From positions 248,001 through 312,000 of the forward strand of contig WION01000005.1 of NCBI GenBank assembly GCA_015039365.1: 64,000 nt of DNA, written 5' to 3'. Below, piece after piece: positions 49,106 to 61,522 of the stretch (its first letter is position 1; each line of letters begins with the position of its first letter). The stretch comes from Amanita rubescens (taxonomy: Eukaryota; Basidiomycota; Agaricomycetes; Agaricales; Amanitaceae). The translations under genes were made by a program, and so were the position numbers. The notes beneath the pieces were generated by a model that saw only the letters and a program-made list of their open reading frames with translations, did no database searches and was not told where the DNA came from.

Positions 49106-52100
49106 TCATCCACGCAGTCGTGCCGTCTTGGTTTTCTTCGTCGTCCCGCCTTTGCCGGTCTTTCCTTTCCCTTGAACGGTTGACGCAGGGGCTAGATCTA
49201 CATATTCAATGTCGGAGGAATCGGATTCCTGGACGGTATCAGTTTGGTCTTTCTTCGCCACGTCTTTCGCAGCACGCGCTTGCTTCCACTCTCTAGACAG
49301 ATCTTTGATTCGTTCCTCGAGCTCTTCACGCATGGTCCCAACTTTGTGATCTTCCCATATTTCCTTTCTTTCACTAATCGGTGGTGTTTTCTTGTTCTCC
49401 TGCCAATTGTACTGTCAGATCTGCACACAAGTGTTCTCAAAAGTAGAAAAAAAACGTTACATTGATGATTTTGAAGTACTTGGCGGGATCTGCCATGAAC
49501 GTCTGCGCAAAATGTAAAAGGTACACGCCGCAATCACAAAAATTGGGCTGCGGAGGTACCTAACATCCGCTTGAGATGAGTTTTTGCTCCGCTTATTTCT
49601 TTTGTTACGCACAGGAAGAGCCTTGCCTATAGCATTACTAGTATTGTTGCTAGCGATATTCTGTTTGTCTTGTGCTTCCATCTTGAGATATCTGGTAAGT
49701 TGCCTAATCGCATGAACGTGCCGTGCGCCCAAGGAATCTAGGGTAAAGATATACGTTCTGTCAACTAGTCAACAAGACTACAGTGGGTAAGAATGCAGTT
49801 GACGAACCTTTGCGATGAATTTATATCACCGGATTCTTGAATGTCTTCCTCCTCCTGCTGGTTGAGGTCCTCTTCCTGAATTTGCTCACTTGGATTGACT
49901 TCAGTACTCGAAGTCGTGGCAATATGCTGCCCTTGCGAGTTCAACTCGATCACGTTTGCTTCTGGCTCTTTGGCAAAATATCGGGACGAAATAGTTTCGA
50001 CCGGTTTATCGGCTTGTTCGGTCTCAACATCCATGTATGCGGTGGCAGGCCGATCTCCACTAGACTGGGCGTGACCAGTTCCTAGCTCGGACACAGTAGG
50101 GGAATGCAGTCGAAGCTGTTCCTGCACAGCCATCTCCTCTGACTTGTCAATGTCCATAGCAAACTCATCCACGAGCCGCGATGCGTCCAGGGAGGCAGAA
50201 TTATCCGGAGAAATATCCATGCCATTCGGCGTATTGACCTCCGTGACGCTGACTTTACAAGAGAATTCGTCCATGTGTTTGGTAAGCTCGTTTTTCTCTT
50301 CTGCATCAGAAGTAGGGGTAAGAGGGCTCGAGCAATCTATTGGAACCTCGATTTCTGCTGCTTCTTTGGCAGCCAGGCTCGTCCGAGATCGAGTACGAGA
50401 GGCGGCTGTTTGTTTGACTAGCGTAGGAGGTGGAGGTAGCAGCGTGTGCTCTGGCATAAAAATAATGGCAAGATACCAATGCAGGCTACAAAAGAAACAA
50501 TGATTAGTGTATGAGCAAGGTGAGCTAAGGCTTACTGTTCGTTGATTGGTATAATAATATACTTCTTATCAAACAGGTTAATCTTGGACGTCCACTTGCG
50601 GACACTCTCATAACCTTCTTCAAGACTTGATATGCCCGCGATGTTTATCAGTGATCTGCAGCGCACTACTGAGCGACTTACTTCCTCTTGTTCAACTTCT
50701 TATAAAAGAATGAACTGAACACGTGTATTTGCTTGGCTAATTCCGGATTTGATGTTCCCAGCTCTGTATGCCAAAGTCTGCCAAGGAAGTTAGGTGTGTA
50801 AAAACTAGGTATTGCTCGAAGAACGTACTTCAAGCCGAATTCAATAAGCGTGTCGTTCAAAAATTCACCAGGCTGAAGCCTGCTGACATCGGCATTGGTG
50901 ATGTTGATGGCGCCAGGCACGCCTTGAGGATAAACCAAGATACTGGAATAGATCAGCGAATTCCTGAATAGAACGTCGGCAGGCTACTGACACTTCATCA
51001 GGATCGACGGCGATAATCGGTTTCTTTACGGTCAATATGCGTTTCGAACGCCGTGGTGCGGACGTCGGATCATCGCTGAAAATTGATCAAGTTAACAATC
51101 CATAGCATGAAGTTATAACTTACGTTGATTGGATGTCAGATCTTTCTTGTGGTACGTCCGTCTGGGAACGTGTGTCGGAAGTTCTGGGGCCAACAGATAA
51201 CCGTGACACTGGTTCCTCTACTTCAGGTGAAACAACTTCAGAACCTGAATTCCTGGGGCAAGGCACTATGAAGCCTTCAGTGAATTGGAGAAATACCCAA
51301 GACAATTGAGACTGACCGCTCGGCCATCTCCCATATTTGTTTTGGATTTCTTGGAGTACACGCGTCAGCAGTTGAACACTGCTAAACCAATTGTATATGA
51401 CCGACCGACTCAGACTTCGTTGGTACCCGATGCCTATCCACCGAATAAATTGGTCGTACACTCCATTGGGCCAGCTTCCGCACGTATCTAGTTTGATCGT
51501 AATGGCTTGGACAGGAAACTTCACTGCAAGGAGGATCAGCAGAAGAGACCCTTGATCTTGCAGACAATGTACCTGGTACAGAGTTTGGATCTGGATTCCG
51601 AACGGCATCTATGCGAGATCCTTGATACATAACAATATTAACTACAGGCATGCCGTCGTGGGCATCCGAAGCTGGTTGTTGTTGGGTATACTTGAACAGA
51701 AAGTCAGCCTGACGAAGAAAAGGATAAAGCAGAATTTTACATCGACATATTGCGCATCTGCGACATTAAGATCATACTGAACTTTGCCTCTACTCGATTC
51801 ATATGAGATAGACCAATTGCTCCCGCCAGGATTCCAAGCAAGTCGCATAGGGCCTGTTTCAGAACCGTCGGGTATAAATCGACTGTCAAAGTAGCATGCT
51901 TTTATGGGCAGCTCATAAGCGGACTGCTTTGGAGCGGCAGAACGACGTCCTCTTTGGAAGTGCGTAGAAGCAGTGGCTACAGGATCGACTGGCTTCTAAA
52001 TGAGAAGAATCTGTCAAATCACTATTTCACCAGCATGTTTTACCTACTTTAGCCTTCATATTGCTCTTTACCAGCGGGACTCCCCGGAGGTTTATGTGTG

Positions 52101-52754
52101 GGGGTGCTGGTTTGCCCCGGCCCTCATGTAGTTTGTCCCGGAACTCAAAATTTTTCCTGAGCTCCGTTACACGGTTTGTCGACGGTTTTTGTTCATCGTC
52201 GAATTGTTCGATGGAACTAGTACTTCCAGCAGATAGTGACATTTCCAATCGTTGCTGCAGTGAGAGTGTCGAAGGGCCATCTTCATGTATGCGCAAGGTG
52301 CTTGCCACTGCGTTCGATGGCGGACTATCCAAGTCCACGTCAAACGCGTGGACCGCATCGCCGTTTTGAACGTCGAGCTGAGGCCTGTCGCGCTTCTTTG
52401 TGCGATGTGTAGAAGGCTCGAAACCGTTAATTTCGTCGCCCGAGGACACTTCCACTGGATCTATTTCGGTGGCCTCAGGCTCTTCAGGTCCCAAAGGCGG
52501 CTTTAATCTTCCTTTTGAAAGTTGCCTTAAATGCAAACACGGAATTGAGTCAAGCAGCGCTCACCTTCCGTCCGTTTTTTCTTACGGGGAGGAGCGGTTG
52601 TTATAGTCGAGTTTGCAGTACGATTTCCGACAGGTGCCTTGTTTTGCTGCCTGGTGCGAGGCCTCAGAGTATTGGCCATACGCCCACTATAAGGATTAAG
52701 AGGGTCAGGTCTTGACATCGCTGTAGAGGATATGTGTGAACTGTGGCTTGGCAA
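49106..52754 (-). CDS. ULP2: Ulp2-type SUMO protease (C48 family)
   Basis: C48 cysteine protease that removes SUMO or trims poly-SUMO chains. The disordered N-terminus has basic patches (TTAPPRKKKRTEG). The catalytic domain starts INITNADVSRLQPGEFLNDT, LIEFGLKYVL. The triad is visible: His in EHLHWYLAIIF, Asp in YIFTLDSLGARH, Cys in QPNFCDCGVYLLHFAQTF. Between His and Asp lies an acidic Ser/Glu-rich insert of about 220 residues (50457-49765), a feature shared with SENP6/SENP7/Ulp2 and not with Ulp1. The C-terminal tail is acidic then Lys-rich (GKTGKGGTTKKTKTARLRG). Longest start is ATG 52754; ATG 52718 (MSRPDPLNPYSG) is possible. About ten introns. Confidence 0.9.
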
Positions 52755-53216
52755 ATTTGTTTGATTTGGTTCATTGGAGGATTTGGGGAGCGTCTTCGGT
52801 ATGGCGATGGCCGTAGGGGTTCTCTTCCATCTAGATCAACATGACAGGGCAGAAGTCGTGTGGACGATTAATCAGACATACGGTGACTCATTACGTTGCG
52901 CTCGATCATCAGATGACATTGGATACCATGCGTGCTCGCCGCCCTTCGCTAACATGTGTGCTATGCCACGGAGAAGATACGAAGAAGTGGGAAGCGAGAC
53001 GCGGAAGAGGGACAGGTCTCAAATACATACAGAGTAAATAAGTTACTACCTTTCCGACCTCCTGTCAAATAACGCTCGTAGTCTGGCTTACTATAGACGA
53101 AATATGTAAGATACAAGTCATGATAAATCATGCAGGTGGTAGAAATGTCATGCGGTGTGTCCAGAATGTGCGAAGGGTCTGTATTCTAATCATGGAATTA
53201 TGTCGTCGGTCCTTTG
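52755..53216. other. Intergenic region Ulp2 / KRE6
   Basis: About 460 bp upstream of the Ulp2 start and downstream of the KRE6 stop. Open frames here show no protein-like conservation that I recognise. Confidence 0.4.
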
Positions 53217-55661
53217 TTAGCATCCATTATTATATAGCGAGTTTTTGGGGAACGTGTATCCAGCCTGAGCCCACGTTGTGAAGTTTGGATTCGAATATGC
53301 TCCTAAGTGACTAGGAACGGTGTCAGTCGGATTATCAAATGTAGGATGAGGTGCCGTACTTTTGAATGTAGTTACTTGTCGGCCGCGTTGGAGGATCGCA
53401 AGTAACCCCGTTTTCAACTCCTTCACGCTGGTAAACTCGGATATAGTCAATATACATCTGGCTGGGGAATACCAGGTTCGCATAATTCGCTTTTTGGAAA
53501 CTGGGAGACATTCCCAGATTCAGAATGAGATACTAAAAGTGCCAGTAAATCGCAGGGTGCGGGAACATGTAGTAATAACCTACCATAGGCTCCTCAGATA
53601 TTAATCGTTGCGAAACTTGCGAAATGCTATCGGGTCCCATTGATGCTGCCGTGACTTGCCACGACGGCTTACCATTTGCATACCAAGTGACATATCCGCT
53701 TGTACGATCGTTCGGATCTGACCACCACTCAAATCCGTAGGTCGCATAACCATTGTTGTTGTAATTTTGATTGTCGACGAGCGTCAAAGCTGATAATGCT
53801 TGTTGATAAGGACCGCCCTTATAATTGTTGATAGTCGTTTGGCTAGAATCATATACCGTGGTTGCTGGAGAAGTGTTCACAAATTGGTATTGATAGTTGT
53901 ACGGCGCGACTTGCAAACTTTGGGAAACCTCTCCTTGGAATAGAGCGACATTGACTTCAGCTTCAATTACATCGATTTCAGGAACGCCTCTGCCCGTGCT
54001 AACGGTGGGCCCGGGATGATCAGAACCAGGACATGTACAAGCCGACACACGTTGGCCAGGTAAAAAGCTCATGGGACCTCCATTGGTACCTCCGGTGGCA
54101 TCCACGGCAGGTTCGCCAGCTTGCGTAGTTTGATTAGGGAAAGTTCCCAGATCACACGAGTCGTAAGTGTATGGCCACATTCCATCAGTGGTAGCCCCGT
54201 AGCCAGCTCGTCCCTTTCAACCTGATTAGCGTCAACTATGGGGATACATGACAGCTACCTACCAAATTCCCGAGTGTCCAAACACCTAAATTACCATTGC
54301 CTGACTCAGTGAAGGCTGAAAATATGGTGAAATGATCTCACCTGGCCATAACCCAGGCACCTCACCGCTGCCCGGTAAGCTCAAATTGACTTCTATGTAT
54401 CCCGTGTTGAAGCATATTTTATTCCAAGACTGGAGCATGCCTACAAAAGATGTAACATGACGCAAGCAATCATGTCAGGTGTACATACCGCTCATAAAAT
54501 TCAAGTTGTGATTATTTTGCTCGCTGATCGTGATTACTAGTTGTCCATTCGCCGTTGTAATCGTCTAGATCGGACTCGATTATGTTGTTTGAGAAAATGA
54601 ATCAGGACACATACGCCAGGGTCATACCATTCCAAATCACCGGTGGGCCTACAAGCGGTTAATAACGATATTTTCTAGACGTTAAAAGCAACGCACCAAT
54701 AGTGTAGGTCCACAGCTTCCCAGTAGGGGTCATCACCTGGATAGAATGTGCGTCCTGGCAAATTAAACTCGTCGCTGAATACAAGGTTGTACTTTTTGCC
54801 GTCTGATCCAGTGCGGGTATATGCTGATGATGGTGTTTCCCTGTCCAGTAGTCCCGGTAGTCCCTCTAAAAAAGGTACTTGTCCGGAACCGTTGATCCCT
54901 CCTATATTGTATCCAACTATTGCCGGTGGTAGGTGTGTGTAATAGTATGCGACTGGATAACCGATGAAAAGCCCAATGAGGCCCACGATGAGGATGACTA
55001 TCATCCCCATATTTGACCAACCTCTCCAAGAGAAAAGCGTAAAACGTTCCATTATAGGATCTCTTCGAGGATCATGCAATGCATCGTCGAGATCAGGGTC
55101 CTTGTCCCACAGATACTGCGCGGCAACGGGGACAGCATTGGTAGATACAGGTTGATGTTTTTCGGGTGGTATTGATACAGAAGCATCTGAAGGATTAGCG
55201 TTGAAGTGGGTGGGATTTCTAGCGGGTTCATGGCTGTACTATAATTTGAAGTCAGATCAGATGGACATGACATCACGCGTCGCGACAGAGACTGACTGAG
55301 TATGGTCCATAACCGCCTCCAATTGCCCCACTTGCAACTCCGATTGCCATGGCATTTCTCCCAGCTCTTGAATGGTCTTGGCTAGATGACGGTGTAGCGA
55401 GCTGGTGCGCGAGAGCCGTGAGGTTGGGGTCGGTAGGTAACTTGGCGTGGGCTCTGTTGAGGAACGGGTGCGTAGGGTTGGGGAGAAGGCTGGCGCTGTG
55501 AGCCTCGCTGTGGACGTGACATGAGGAGAGAAGACGAATGGAGAATTGTCAGCCTTTGAACCAAAAGGCCAGAGGCTCGTTGCACCAAAATCCCTTCTCA
55601 CGATCACCGCTATTTCTAAATTAAAATGATTTGGCGCCCGCAACGCCACCTTCCGTTGCAT
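53217..55661 (-). CDS. KRE6: Kre6/Skn1-family beta-1,6-glucan synthesis protein (GH16)
   Basis: Type II membrane protein of the secretory pathway required for cell-wall beta-1,6-glucan. The N-terminal cytosolic part is Ser/Pro-rich ([18 protein letters not shown]). One transmembrane segment, [20 protein letters not shown], follows FTLFSWRGW. The luminal GH16 domain contains [55 protein letters not shown], the catalytic [12 protein letters not shown] (E-x-D-x-x-E) and [19 protein letters not shown], then [20 protein letters not shown] and a Cys near the end. Several introns join in frame; stop 53217-53219. All expected domains are present. The exact start (ATG 55661) is less certain than the rest. 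Confidence 0.92.
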
Positions 55662-55886
55662 GCTTGACCCTGTCGTCGCTGCCGCGGATTAGCGCAGAAC
55701 ATGGAAATTAGCAATGCTTCCTCACTGCGGACTGCGGACACCAGAATTAAGGCATTGCGGTGCGTGGAAGCGGAGAGGAAGCTCCTAGGTCAACAGTTTG
55801 TCTCTGTTACTGTCTGGCTTCCATTTGTCACAAGTAATTTGTCGATCTCCACATAATACACTTTTAAGGTTTGAATGTTTACACTA

Positions 55887-56987
55887 TTATACAGATGGGT
55901 TGACAGCTACATACCCCCCATCAATGATAATCTCTTGCCCATTCAGGTACCCGCCAGCTCTGGAAGATAAATAAACTGCCGTTCCTGCCATTTCCTCAAT
56001 GCTGTTTACTGCGGTGAACATCGCCGTACCAGCCGGAAAAAAAACATACCTTCCGGGCCTTTTCGCAGGCACTGGCTGTATTCCTTTACCGACTTTGTCC
56101 GTGTCTTCTGGTCTCAATTCATTCGTTGTCATCTCAGATGCGTACACTCCTGGCGCTATCGCATTTACCCGGACCGAGAATCCCTTGAGCGCTATTTCGG
56201 TGGAAAGAAGCCTTGTCAAATGCGACGCCGCCGCTTTCGCACTATTGTAAGCAAACTACAAGATCGGTCAACCATCCACTGAGGTATGACTCCCCAAGAA
56301 TAGGACTCACATGCTCCTGTGCAACCTTGATAAGCCCACTGATGCTCGTTATGTTGATGACAGATGACGTCCAGCCAGGCGTGTCCTCCGAACCCTTCTC
56401 CAACAAACCCAGGAAAGCGACCGTCATGAAGAATATTGAAAAGGTGTTGATGCGGTAAAGATCTGCCCAACTTTCAAAGGATTCACTATCGAACAATGCT
56501 TGACCCAGCGATTCGGCATCACGGCGCAGCGGTGAAGATGCATCACCAAGGAAAGGGGACGTGGGTCCTACCTGACCTGCACTAATAAGCTAAACGTTAG
56601 CATCGGACCAAAAACTCAGGGGCCAGCGAGAATCTTACTTGTTCACTAGGATGTGTAATTTTCCTTCTCTTCCTTGAATGATTAATTTAGCGTTCATGAT
56701 GCTTTCTTTATGAGTGACATCCATGGGCAAGCTAAAAGCTTTCTTGTTCATCACGTATAGGGGTGAATGCCGCCTGTCACTTACGGTATAATCTCTCCTC
56801 CCGCAGACTGATCCCATGCATCTGCAACGCGTTGGAGAACAGCCAGCCGTCTTCCTGTGATGTATACTCTGGCACCATTCGCGGCGAGCCCTTGAGCAAT
56901 CATAAACCCTATCCCAGTACCACCACCTGTCACGAGAGCTACCCTCCCGGCCAAGCTCATCAACTTCTGTCCTTGGAGAGATGTCAT
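55887..56987 (-). CDS. Short-chain dehydrogenase/reductase
   Basis: Classical SDR. From ATG 56987: GRVALVTGGGTGIGFMIAQG (TGxxxGIG cofactor motif), GARVYITGRR (favouring NADP by the basic residues after the second strand), LPMDVTHKESI, LHILVN, SSVINITSISGLIKVAQEH, the catalytic FAYNSAKAAASHLTRLLSTE (Tyr-x3-Lys), VRVNAIAPGVYASEM and LNGQEIIIDGGYVAVNPSV. The intron before SIEEMAG must be removed; otherwise a hydrophobic insert appears. Four to five introns in all. Length (~300 residues) is normal. Substrate unknown; the tail GG.L.GQ..I.DGG is shared by many gluconate- and rhamnolipid-type fungal SDRs. Confidence 0.9.
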
Positions 56988-58173
56988 TATGTTGTCCGAG
57001 TGCTACGTTGCAGGTCAGTTCTTATAAGATCATCAATATCATTTTTGCGGCCCGAGATCCAAGACATCAGCGGACCGAGATAATCCAGGGGCTTTCGCAG
57101 GCACCCGACATCGTCGGTCCCCGCGCTTTTCCAACAAAACCTTGGATGATGCGTATGTGACAGGCCTCGAGTCTATAACTCTAAATGACGTTTACAACGA
57201 GTTCAGAAGAGCAAAAGGCAGTCCACTCCAGACGCCGCTTTTTTACCTTTAATTTACCTGCAACACAGTACGTTGTCATATATATATTCCATTCAGCTTC
57301 CAGTATTTTTCGAGATGCAATGCATCAACGCTCGGTACGACAAAAAGCCAGGTGGCCGGAAATTGCCTCTACTACTGCGCTACTTGTCGCTAAAACATCG
57401 GCAGTGACGATTGGACACTTTCCGAGCCTGAGGCTGTGAAATATGTATACATGAGCGCATCGGTACTTCGAGCGATGTGTGAATTTGGGAGCGCTGCAAT
57501 CGCTCCCTCGGCGACTCGACAATATTTCGGATCATCTGCCATTTAATAATGATATTTGGCGGTGACAGCAGGTCCGCGTGGATACCCATAATTTCCAGTC
57601 ATCACGAGACATTCATGTCATCAAAAAGGAAAGGAAAAGATAACTTGTGTTAGCACGGACGTGTCCAAATTTCTATATTGCGACGAATTACTGTAGCATT
57701 ATTGCTTTTTTTGCCATCCTTCTATCAAAAAATAAGAACAAACCGCACAGCTCCCACATCTAGGAACCCAGTTTAGACGCCGCCGGGGGGAGTAAAATGA
57801 TCTTGTCAAGCGGAGGAACGTCGCATCACCTGAGTGGAGCTACTATACTACTATATTCGTTTGATGCTCATTTTTGCGAATCGGGGGAGAGCAAAATCGC
57901 TTAGACCCATTGTAACGACTGGCATTTGAAGTACTGAAAATTACGAGCAAGTACAACTATAAGTAGACTATATACAGTCGGGTATAACAAGTAGAAAAAC
58001 AACAACAGATATATCTTACAGGAATAAGGATAAGAATACATCAGAGGGAAGGGTATATAAAATGATCGAATAATGATTGATATAGCACAATAAAAATAGG
58101 TAAAGGAAAATCCGCGGCTCTACCGAGATGAGATGCACCTGACAATCATTAATCAGTATTGTGCAAAGAACAT
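56988..58173. other. Long intergenic region, nothing recognised
   Basis: Nearly 1.2 kb between the SDR start and the stop of the second F-box gene. It contains only short, unconvincing open frames and an AT-rich segment (57950-58130). I see no repeat, RNA gene or transposon end. Confidence 0.45.
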
Positions 58174-59304
58174 TTACCCAAGTTCTAATATCTGCGGTGG
58201 CATCTTGGGCCGTCGCAGTACGAGACGTTTGACGGGTAGGGGCACTCGCAGGAGCCAAGATATTACGTGGCCGTCGCACCAGCCATATTCGATAAACAGC
58301 ACACGTAGGGATCTGGGAATAGAATAGTTGCGGAAGAAGACTCTAACGCTGGGGAAAGTATTGCTCCGTTCATTGATATCCACAAGGTGCAGTTGTTTCA
58401 AGGCGGGTGTATGTAGATGTGTTGCGATCTGTGCAAGTTCAAAGGGAATGTCGCGCCCTTGCGCGCGGAGCTTGAGAATCGAGAGCTTGTGTAGTTCCAC
58501 AGGTGGGGTCTCCAATGGGTCGGGAAGGGAATGATAGTGGGTCGGCCTTCTATGAGGGAATAGAAGCCTGAGTTCGACGAGACGACGGGTTACCCTAAGC
58601 ATGTCCAGCACCTCGCGGACTGCAGAGTAACCTCGAGTGAATCCATGATGAGTATAGTCCAAAAATGTCAGATTGCCGAAAAGAGAAGGTGTCCAGGTAA
58701 GCTTGATGCCATCGAGGGTGACGCGTCTGAGTCGCGGCGCGTAGTTGGAGAAAAGACAGAATTCTTTTGTGTCGTCGTTGTTTCGGTAAAGGAGTGTCAA
58801 CTCTTCTAGTAACGGAGCTTGCACGTTTTTGCCAATTGAGCAGCAGGCAGATAGCGCTGCATTCCATAGATAAGGGGAATAGTCGCTGAAAACGATCTCT
58901 AGTGATCGCCAACGCCGGATGTGCGGAATCACGACGTGCATGAGCCATTGCACGGCAGCCATATCATACCGATAGTTTTGCGGTCGATGTGGACAGTGTG
59001 AGAACCAAGGCACGAGTTGAATCTCGAGCGGGCATGCCTTGGCGCGACGGATCCTTTCATTCCACATATCCAACCTAGAATCCAATGTGACGTGTCGCCA
59101 TAACGCCGGAGTCCGAAGTGCTAAGCGTCGCCAAGTACGGCAAACGTGGGATACAATGACAGGTAGCATAGGATCGGATCCGGCGCCCAGTACGAAGATG
59201 TGCGCAAGAAGTTCATAAGGGAGGCGACAAATTAGGTGGGGAGTTGGGAATACGGGTAGAGGAGCGCGTTTACTACTAAGGCGCTTTGGGTGGCTTATCG
59301 TCAA
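58174..59304 (-). CDS. F-box-like protein, single exon
   Basis: 376 residues, no intron. The F-box is LICRLPYELLAHIFVLG, PVIVSHVCRTWRRLALRTPA, LWRHVTLDS, a well-preserved agaricomycete form. Downstream are leucine-rich strands: RWRSLEIVFSDYSPYLWNAA, APLLEELTLLYRNNDDTKEF, APRLRRVTLDGIKLTWTPSL, LHKLSILKLRAQGRDIPFEL, ALKQLHLVDINERSNTFPSV and RSLRVLFIEYGWCDGHVISW, ending PPQILELG. Putative SCF substrate receptor. It is only distantly similar to the F-box gene at 44562 and the two are in opposite orientation. Confidence 0.82.
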   Translation of the reverse strand: MTISHPKRLSSKRAPLPVFPTPHLICRLPYELLAHIFVLGAGSDPMLPVIVSHVCRTWRRLALRTPALWRHVTLDSRLDMWNERIRRAKACPLEIQLVPWFSHCPHRPQNYRYDMAAVQWLMHVVIPHIRRWRSLEIVFSDYSPYLWNAALSACCSIGKNVQAPLLEELTLLYRNNDDTKEFCLFSNYAPRLRRVTLDGIKLTWTPSLFGNLTFLDYTHHGFTRGYSAVREVLDMLRVTRRLVELRLLFPHRRPTHYHSLPDPLETPPVELHKLSILKLRAQGRDIPFELAQIATHLHTPALKQLHLVDINERSNTFPSVRVFFRNYSIPRSLRVLFIEYGWCDGHVISWLLRVPLPVKRLVLRRPKMPPQILELG

Positions 59305-59459
59305 CTTCGGAATGTCGGGAGGTGCATTGGATTTGGCTGGCTTTTCACGGTGGCTGCTACTGACGACCGCGCTCGGATTTTAGTGATTAGTAGAACTGCC
59401 AGTTGGAAGCACGTACCGACCGAAGCTCGACTTGAGCGCGCTTGCAATAGATCGGGTGA

Positions 59460-59829
59460 ATGTCAGGGCCTTTGCCTTCGTCCTTCTCAGCGTCGAAGAC
59501 ATGGCACAGCACCGATGGGACCCGGATGTTTAAATCAAACACATCGGTGGGGATCCTTAGCGGTGCAGATTGGCCTTTATTCGAAACATTCAACGGAACG
59601 ACGGAAAGCGAATTGGCAGCTGGTATGAACACGGCTGTGTGGGATAGATATCATCATAATAAGGTATGTCAGATGGGCTAACGAGGGCCATTTTCCCCTA
59701 TTTGACTAGGATATTCGGCCCCGGAATGAAAATGAAGGCGGATTCGCGGAGACCGTGTCCAATCCAGTGCTTTCCTTTCTGGGACGGCCACGTGAAAGTT
59801 CTCCTGCCCAACCGACGGGCTCTCGTTGA
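59460..59829 (+). CDS. Hypothetical small protein
   Basis: Two exons around a textbook intron (59664-59709: GTATGT donor, CTAAC branch site, pyrimidine tract, TAG). The joined frame reads SASKTWHSTDGTRMFKSNTS, LSGADWPLFETFNGTTESEL, NTAVWDRYHHNKDIRPRNEN, PVLSFLGRPRESSPAQPTGS and stops at 59827-59829. I do not recognise it. The end is uncertain: skipping 59825-59879 by a weaker GTTGAAG donor would continue the protein toward 60197. It is divergent from the F-box gene by 155 bp. Antisense open frames overlap but lack good splice sites. Confidence 0.4.
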
Positions 59830-60499
59830 AGACCTTGGGGGAAGTCTTTGGTGTAAACTGCGGCGAAGGAACGAGAGTTTAGCAAATTGGGTAGATGGAG
59901 CAACAGAGACCCGTACTAACAGAGACCCTCCTTTGTCTAATTCAAATCGGACTGGTATGTTATTGGGAACCGCAATGGATCCTTGACACAGGAACCTTTT
60001 TTCGTGGTTGTCCCCGGGCGCGCCTTTACGTCTCGCTCCCTGGGGGGTGTCCGATGGTTCTAAAACGTCCGTCTGCTTTGTTTCGCGGGGGGCGCAAATT
60101 GTTCATGGGGAAGTATAAAGGAGATGAACCAACTTACGATATCGTCTTATATCATTCTGGCGATGACAGACCCTGGAAGCGTCGTTTATCAAACTGATTA
60201 TAATTAGGTTCGCCAGACTTTAGGTTTTGGAATCATACTAATTGAGTATATTGAGTATATATAGCATTAGTCTTTAAATATAAAATTACATGGTATTAAT
60301 GAGTATGAGAAAGATGCGATCAAGAAGGAAAATGTACAAGGCTGTATGTTTGTTGGTAGGACCAGTTTGTACACCATTACACGTCATGAGGAGGTTCGTA
60401 AAAAATCGTGAGCATGATGGATATCAATGTCCAGCGCATATCGGCTTTTAAATCCGGATAGATGGTGACGGTCGTGAGGCATTTGCGGACCGCGGTTAC
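59830..60499. other. Possible 3' exons of the small hypothetical gene; otherwise unassigned
   Basis: An open frame ending TGA at 60195-60197 follows a possible short intron (59952-59988), reading CPRARLYVSLPGGCPM and RRLSN at its end. Beyond 60200 the sequence is AT-rich with a duplicated ATTGAGTAT at 60241-60260 and no gene. Confidence 0.3.
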
Positions 60500-61472
60500 T
60501 TAACCCTTCAAGTTTCTCAATACCATCGCGCGCTGTTCCGAATCTTCGATACTCCATTCTCCGCGCCAATCTCTGATTGTGTTCCCATTGGACATGGGAA
60601 CAGGTCCATCGGTAACGGATGAAAAGGGTGCTTCCCTTCGTGAGTTGGCGTCTGACGTACTTGGCCTGCGAATCATTTGCAGATTTGGCGCGGGGTTAGA
60701 TTGAGTACCAACGGCCAGACTTCTGTGCCTAGGTGCGCGAACATCAGAGGGAACAGATGAAGGTGTGGGTTTTGGGTTTGGATTTGGGTTTGGGCTGGGT
60801 TTTGGATCTGGATCATGCGTTGGTAGATTTTCCGCACCGGTTGATACTGTCAGCTTTTCCCGCTCCCTGTCGTATCTTGTAAAATCAGGGGGTGGCTCAG
60901 AGCGGGATTTACGATGCTGGGGAAAGACAAGTTCAGGTGGAATGTTCTCGCCGAGAGTGCGGGCCAGCTTGGCCATTCGTCTTCGTCGAAGTAATTTTTC
61001 TGCGTCACCCGTGAGGGTGATGTCTTGAGAAGGAGGCATGGCAGGTGCTCTGTCTCTTATTGTTGCGACGTCGTTCTCATCTTGTGACGTCACAGCCCCG
61101 CCTCTCGATGAAGGAGGTTTGGGGATGGGCGGCAACGAAGACAAAAAAAGCATGACAGGACGAGCAAGCTGCCTCGATCCATGCTTCTTGTGCTTATTCG
61201 GCGGGGAACCGCTGGACTGTGTTACTGATGAAGTTCTGGGAGTTTCTGGGACACATTCCGTAAAGGATGTTACGGAAGCAGCGAAGCTCTGAGAGGGGAA
61301 TAGGCGGCGTTTTGGAGATGGTGACGGTTGAGCGACGGACCCGACATGGATCAATTATCAGCGGTGTGGCGCCGAGGACATCGCCGAGCTTCCGCGCTGA
61401 TCGGAGAAGACGAGAGCGCTGAAGAGGATCGAGGGAGTTGACAGTGGGTGGAAGAGAGGACACTGTTGACAT
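60500..61472 (-). CDS. Uncharacterised disordered protein with RRRRMAKLARTLGENIP motif
   Basis: From ATG 61472 (MSTVSSLPPTVNSL), exon 1 carries RSRLLRSARKLGDVLGATPL, and a 52-nt intron with a GTCCGT donor joins CR to SFAASVTSFTECVPETP. The middle is Ser/Pro-rich; RRRRMAKLARTLGENIPPEL followed by VFPQHRKSRSEPP is the most conserved-looking block, and it echoes the exon-1 RxxRKLGxxLG pattern. A (N/K)P repeat, NPNPNPKPTP-like, precedes the C-terminal IRDWRGEWSIEDSEQRAMVL RNLKG, another segment that I recall from other basidiomycete hypothetical proteins. No catalytic domain is visible. Stop 60500-60502. Divergent from the SART3-like gene with 50 bp between starts. Confidence 0.65.
60764..60815. 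repeat. TTTGGG-like hexanucleotide microsatellite inside coding sequence
   Basis: Imperfect GGGTTT/GGATTT units, in frame on the minus strand and encoding an Asn/Lys/Ser-Pro repeat in the disordered protein. Likely length-variable. Confidence 0.65.
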
Positions 61473-61522
61473 CGACTGTAACATTAACAAAAAGAAAGAA
61501 AACCGTGTTTATTTATTTTAAT

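Noticed and set aside
60764..60815. TTTGGG-like array as an interstitial telomere
   Set aside because: Units are imperfect, in coding phase and differ from the TTAGGG fungal telomere; best read as a coding microsatellite.
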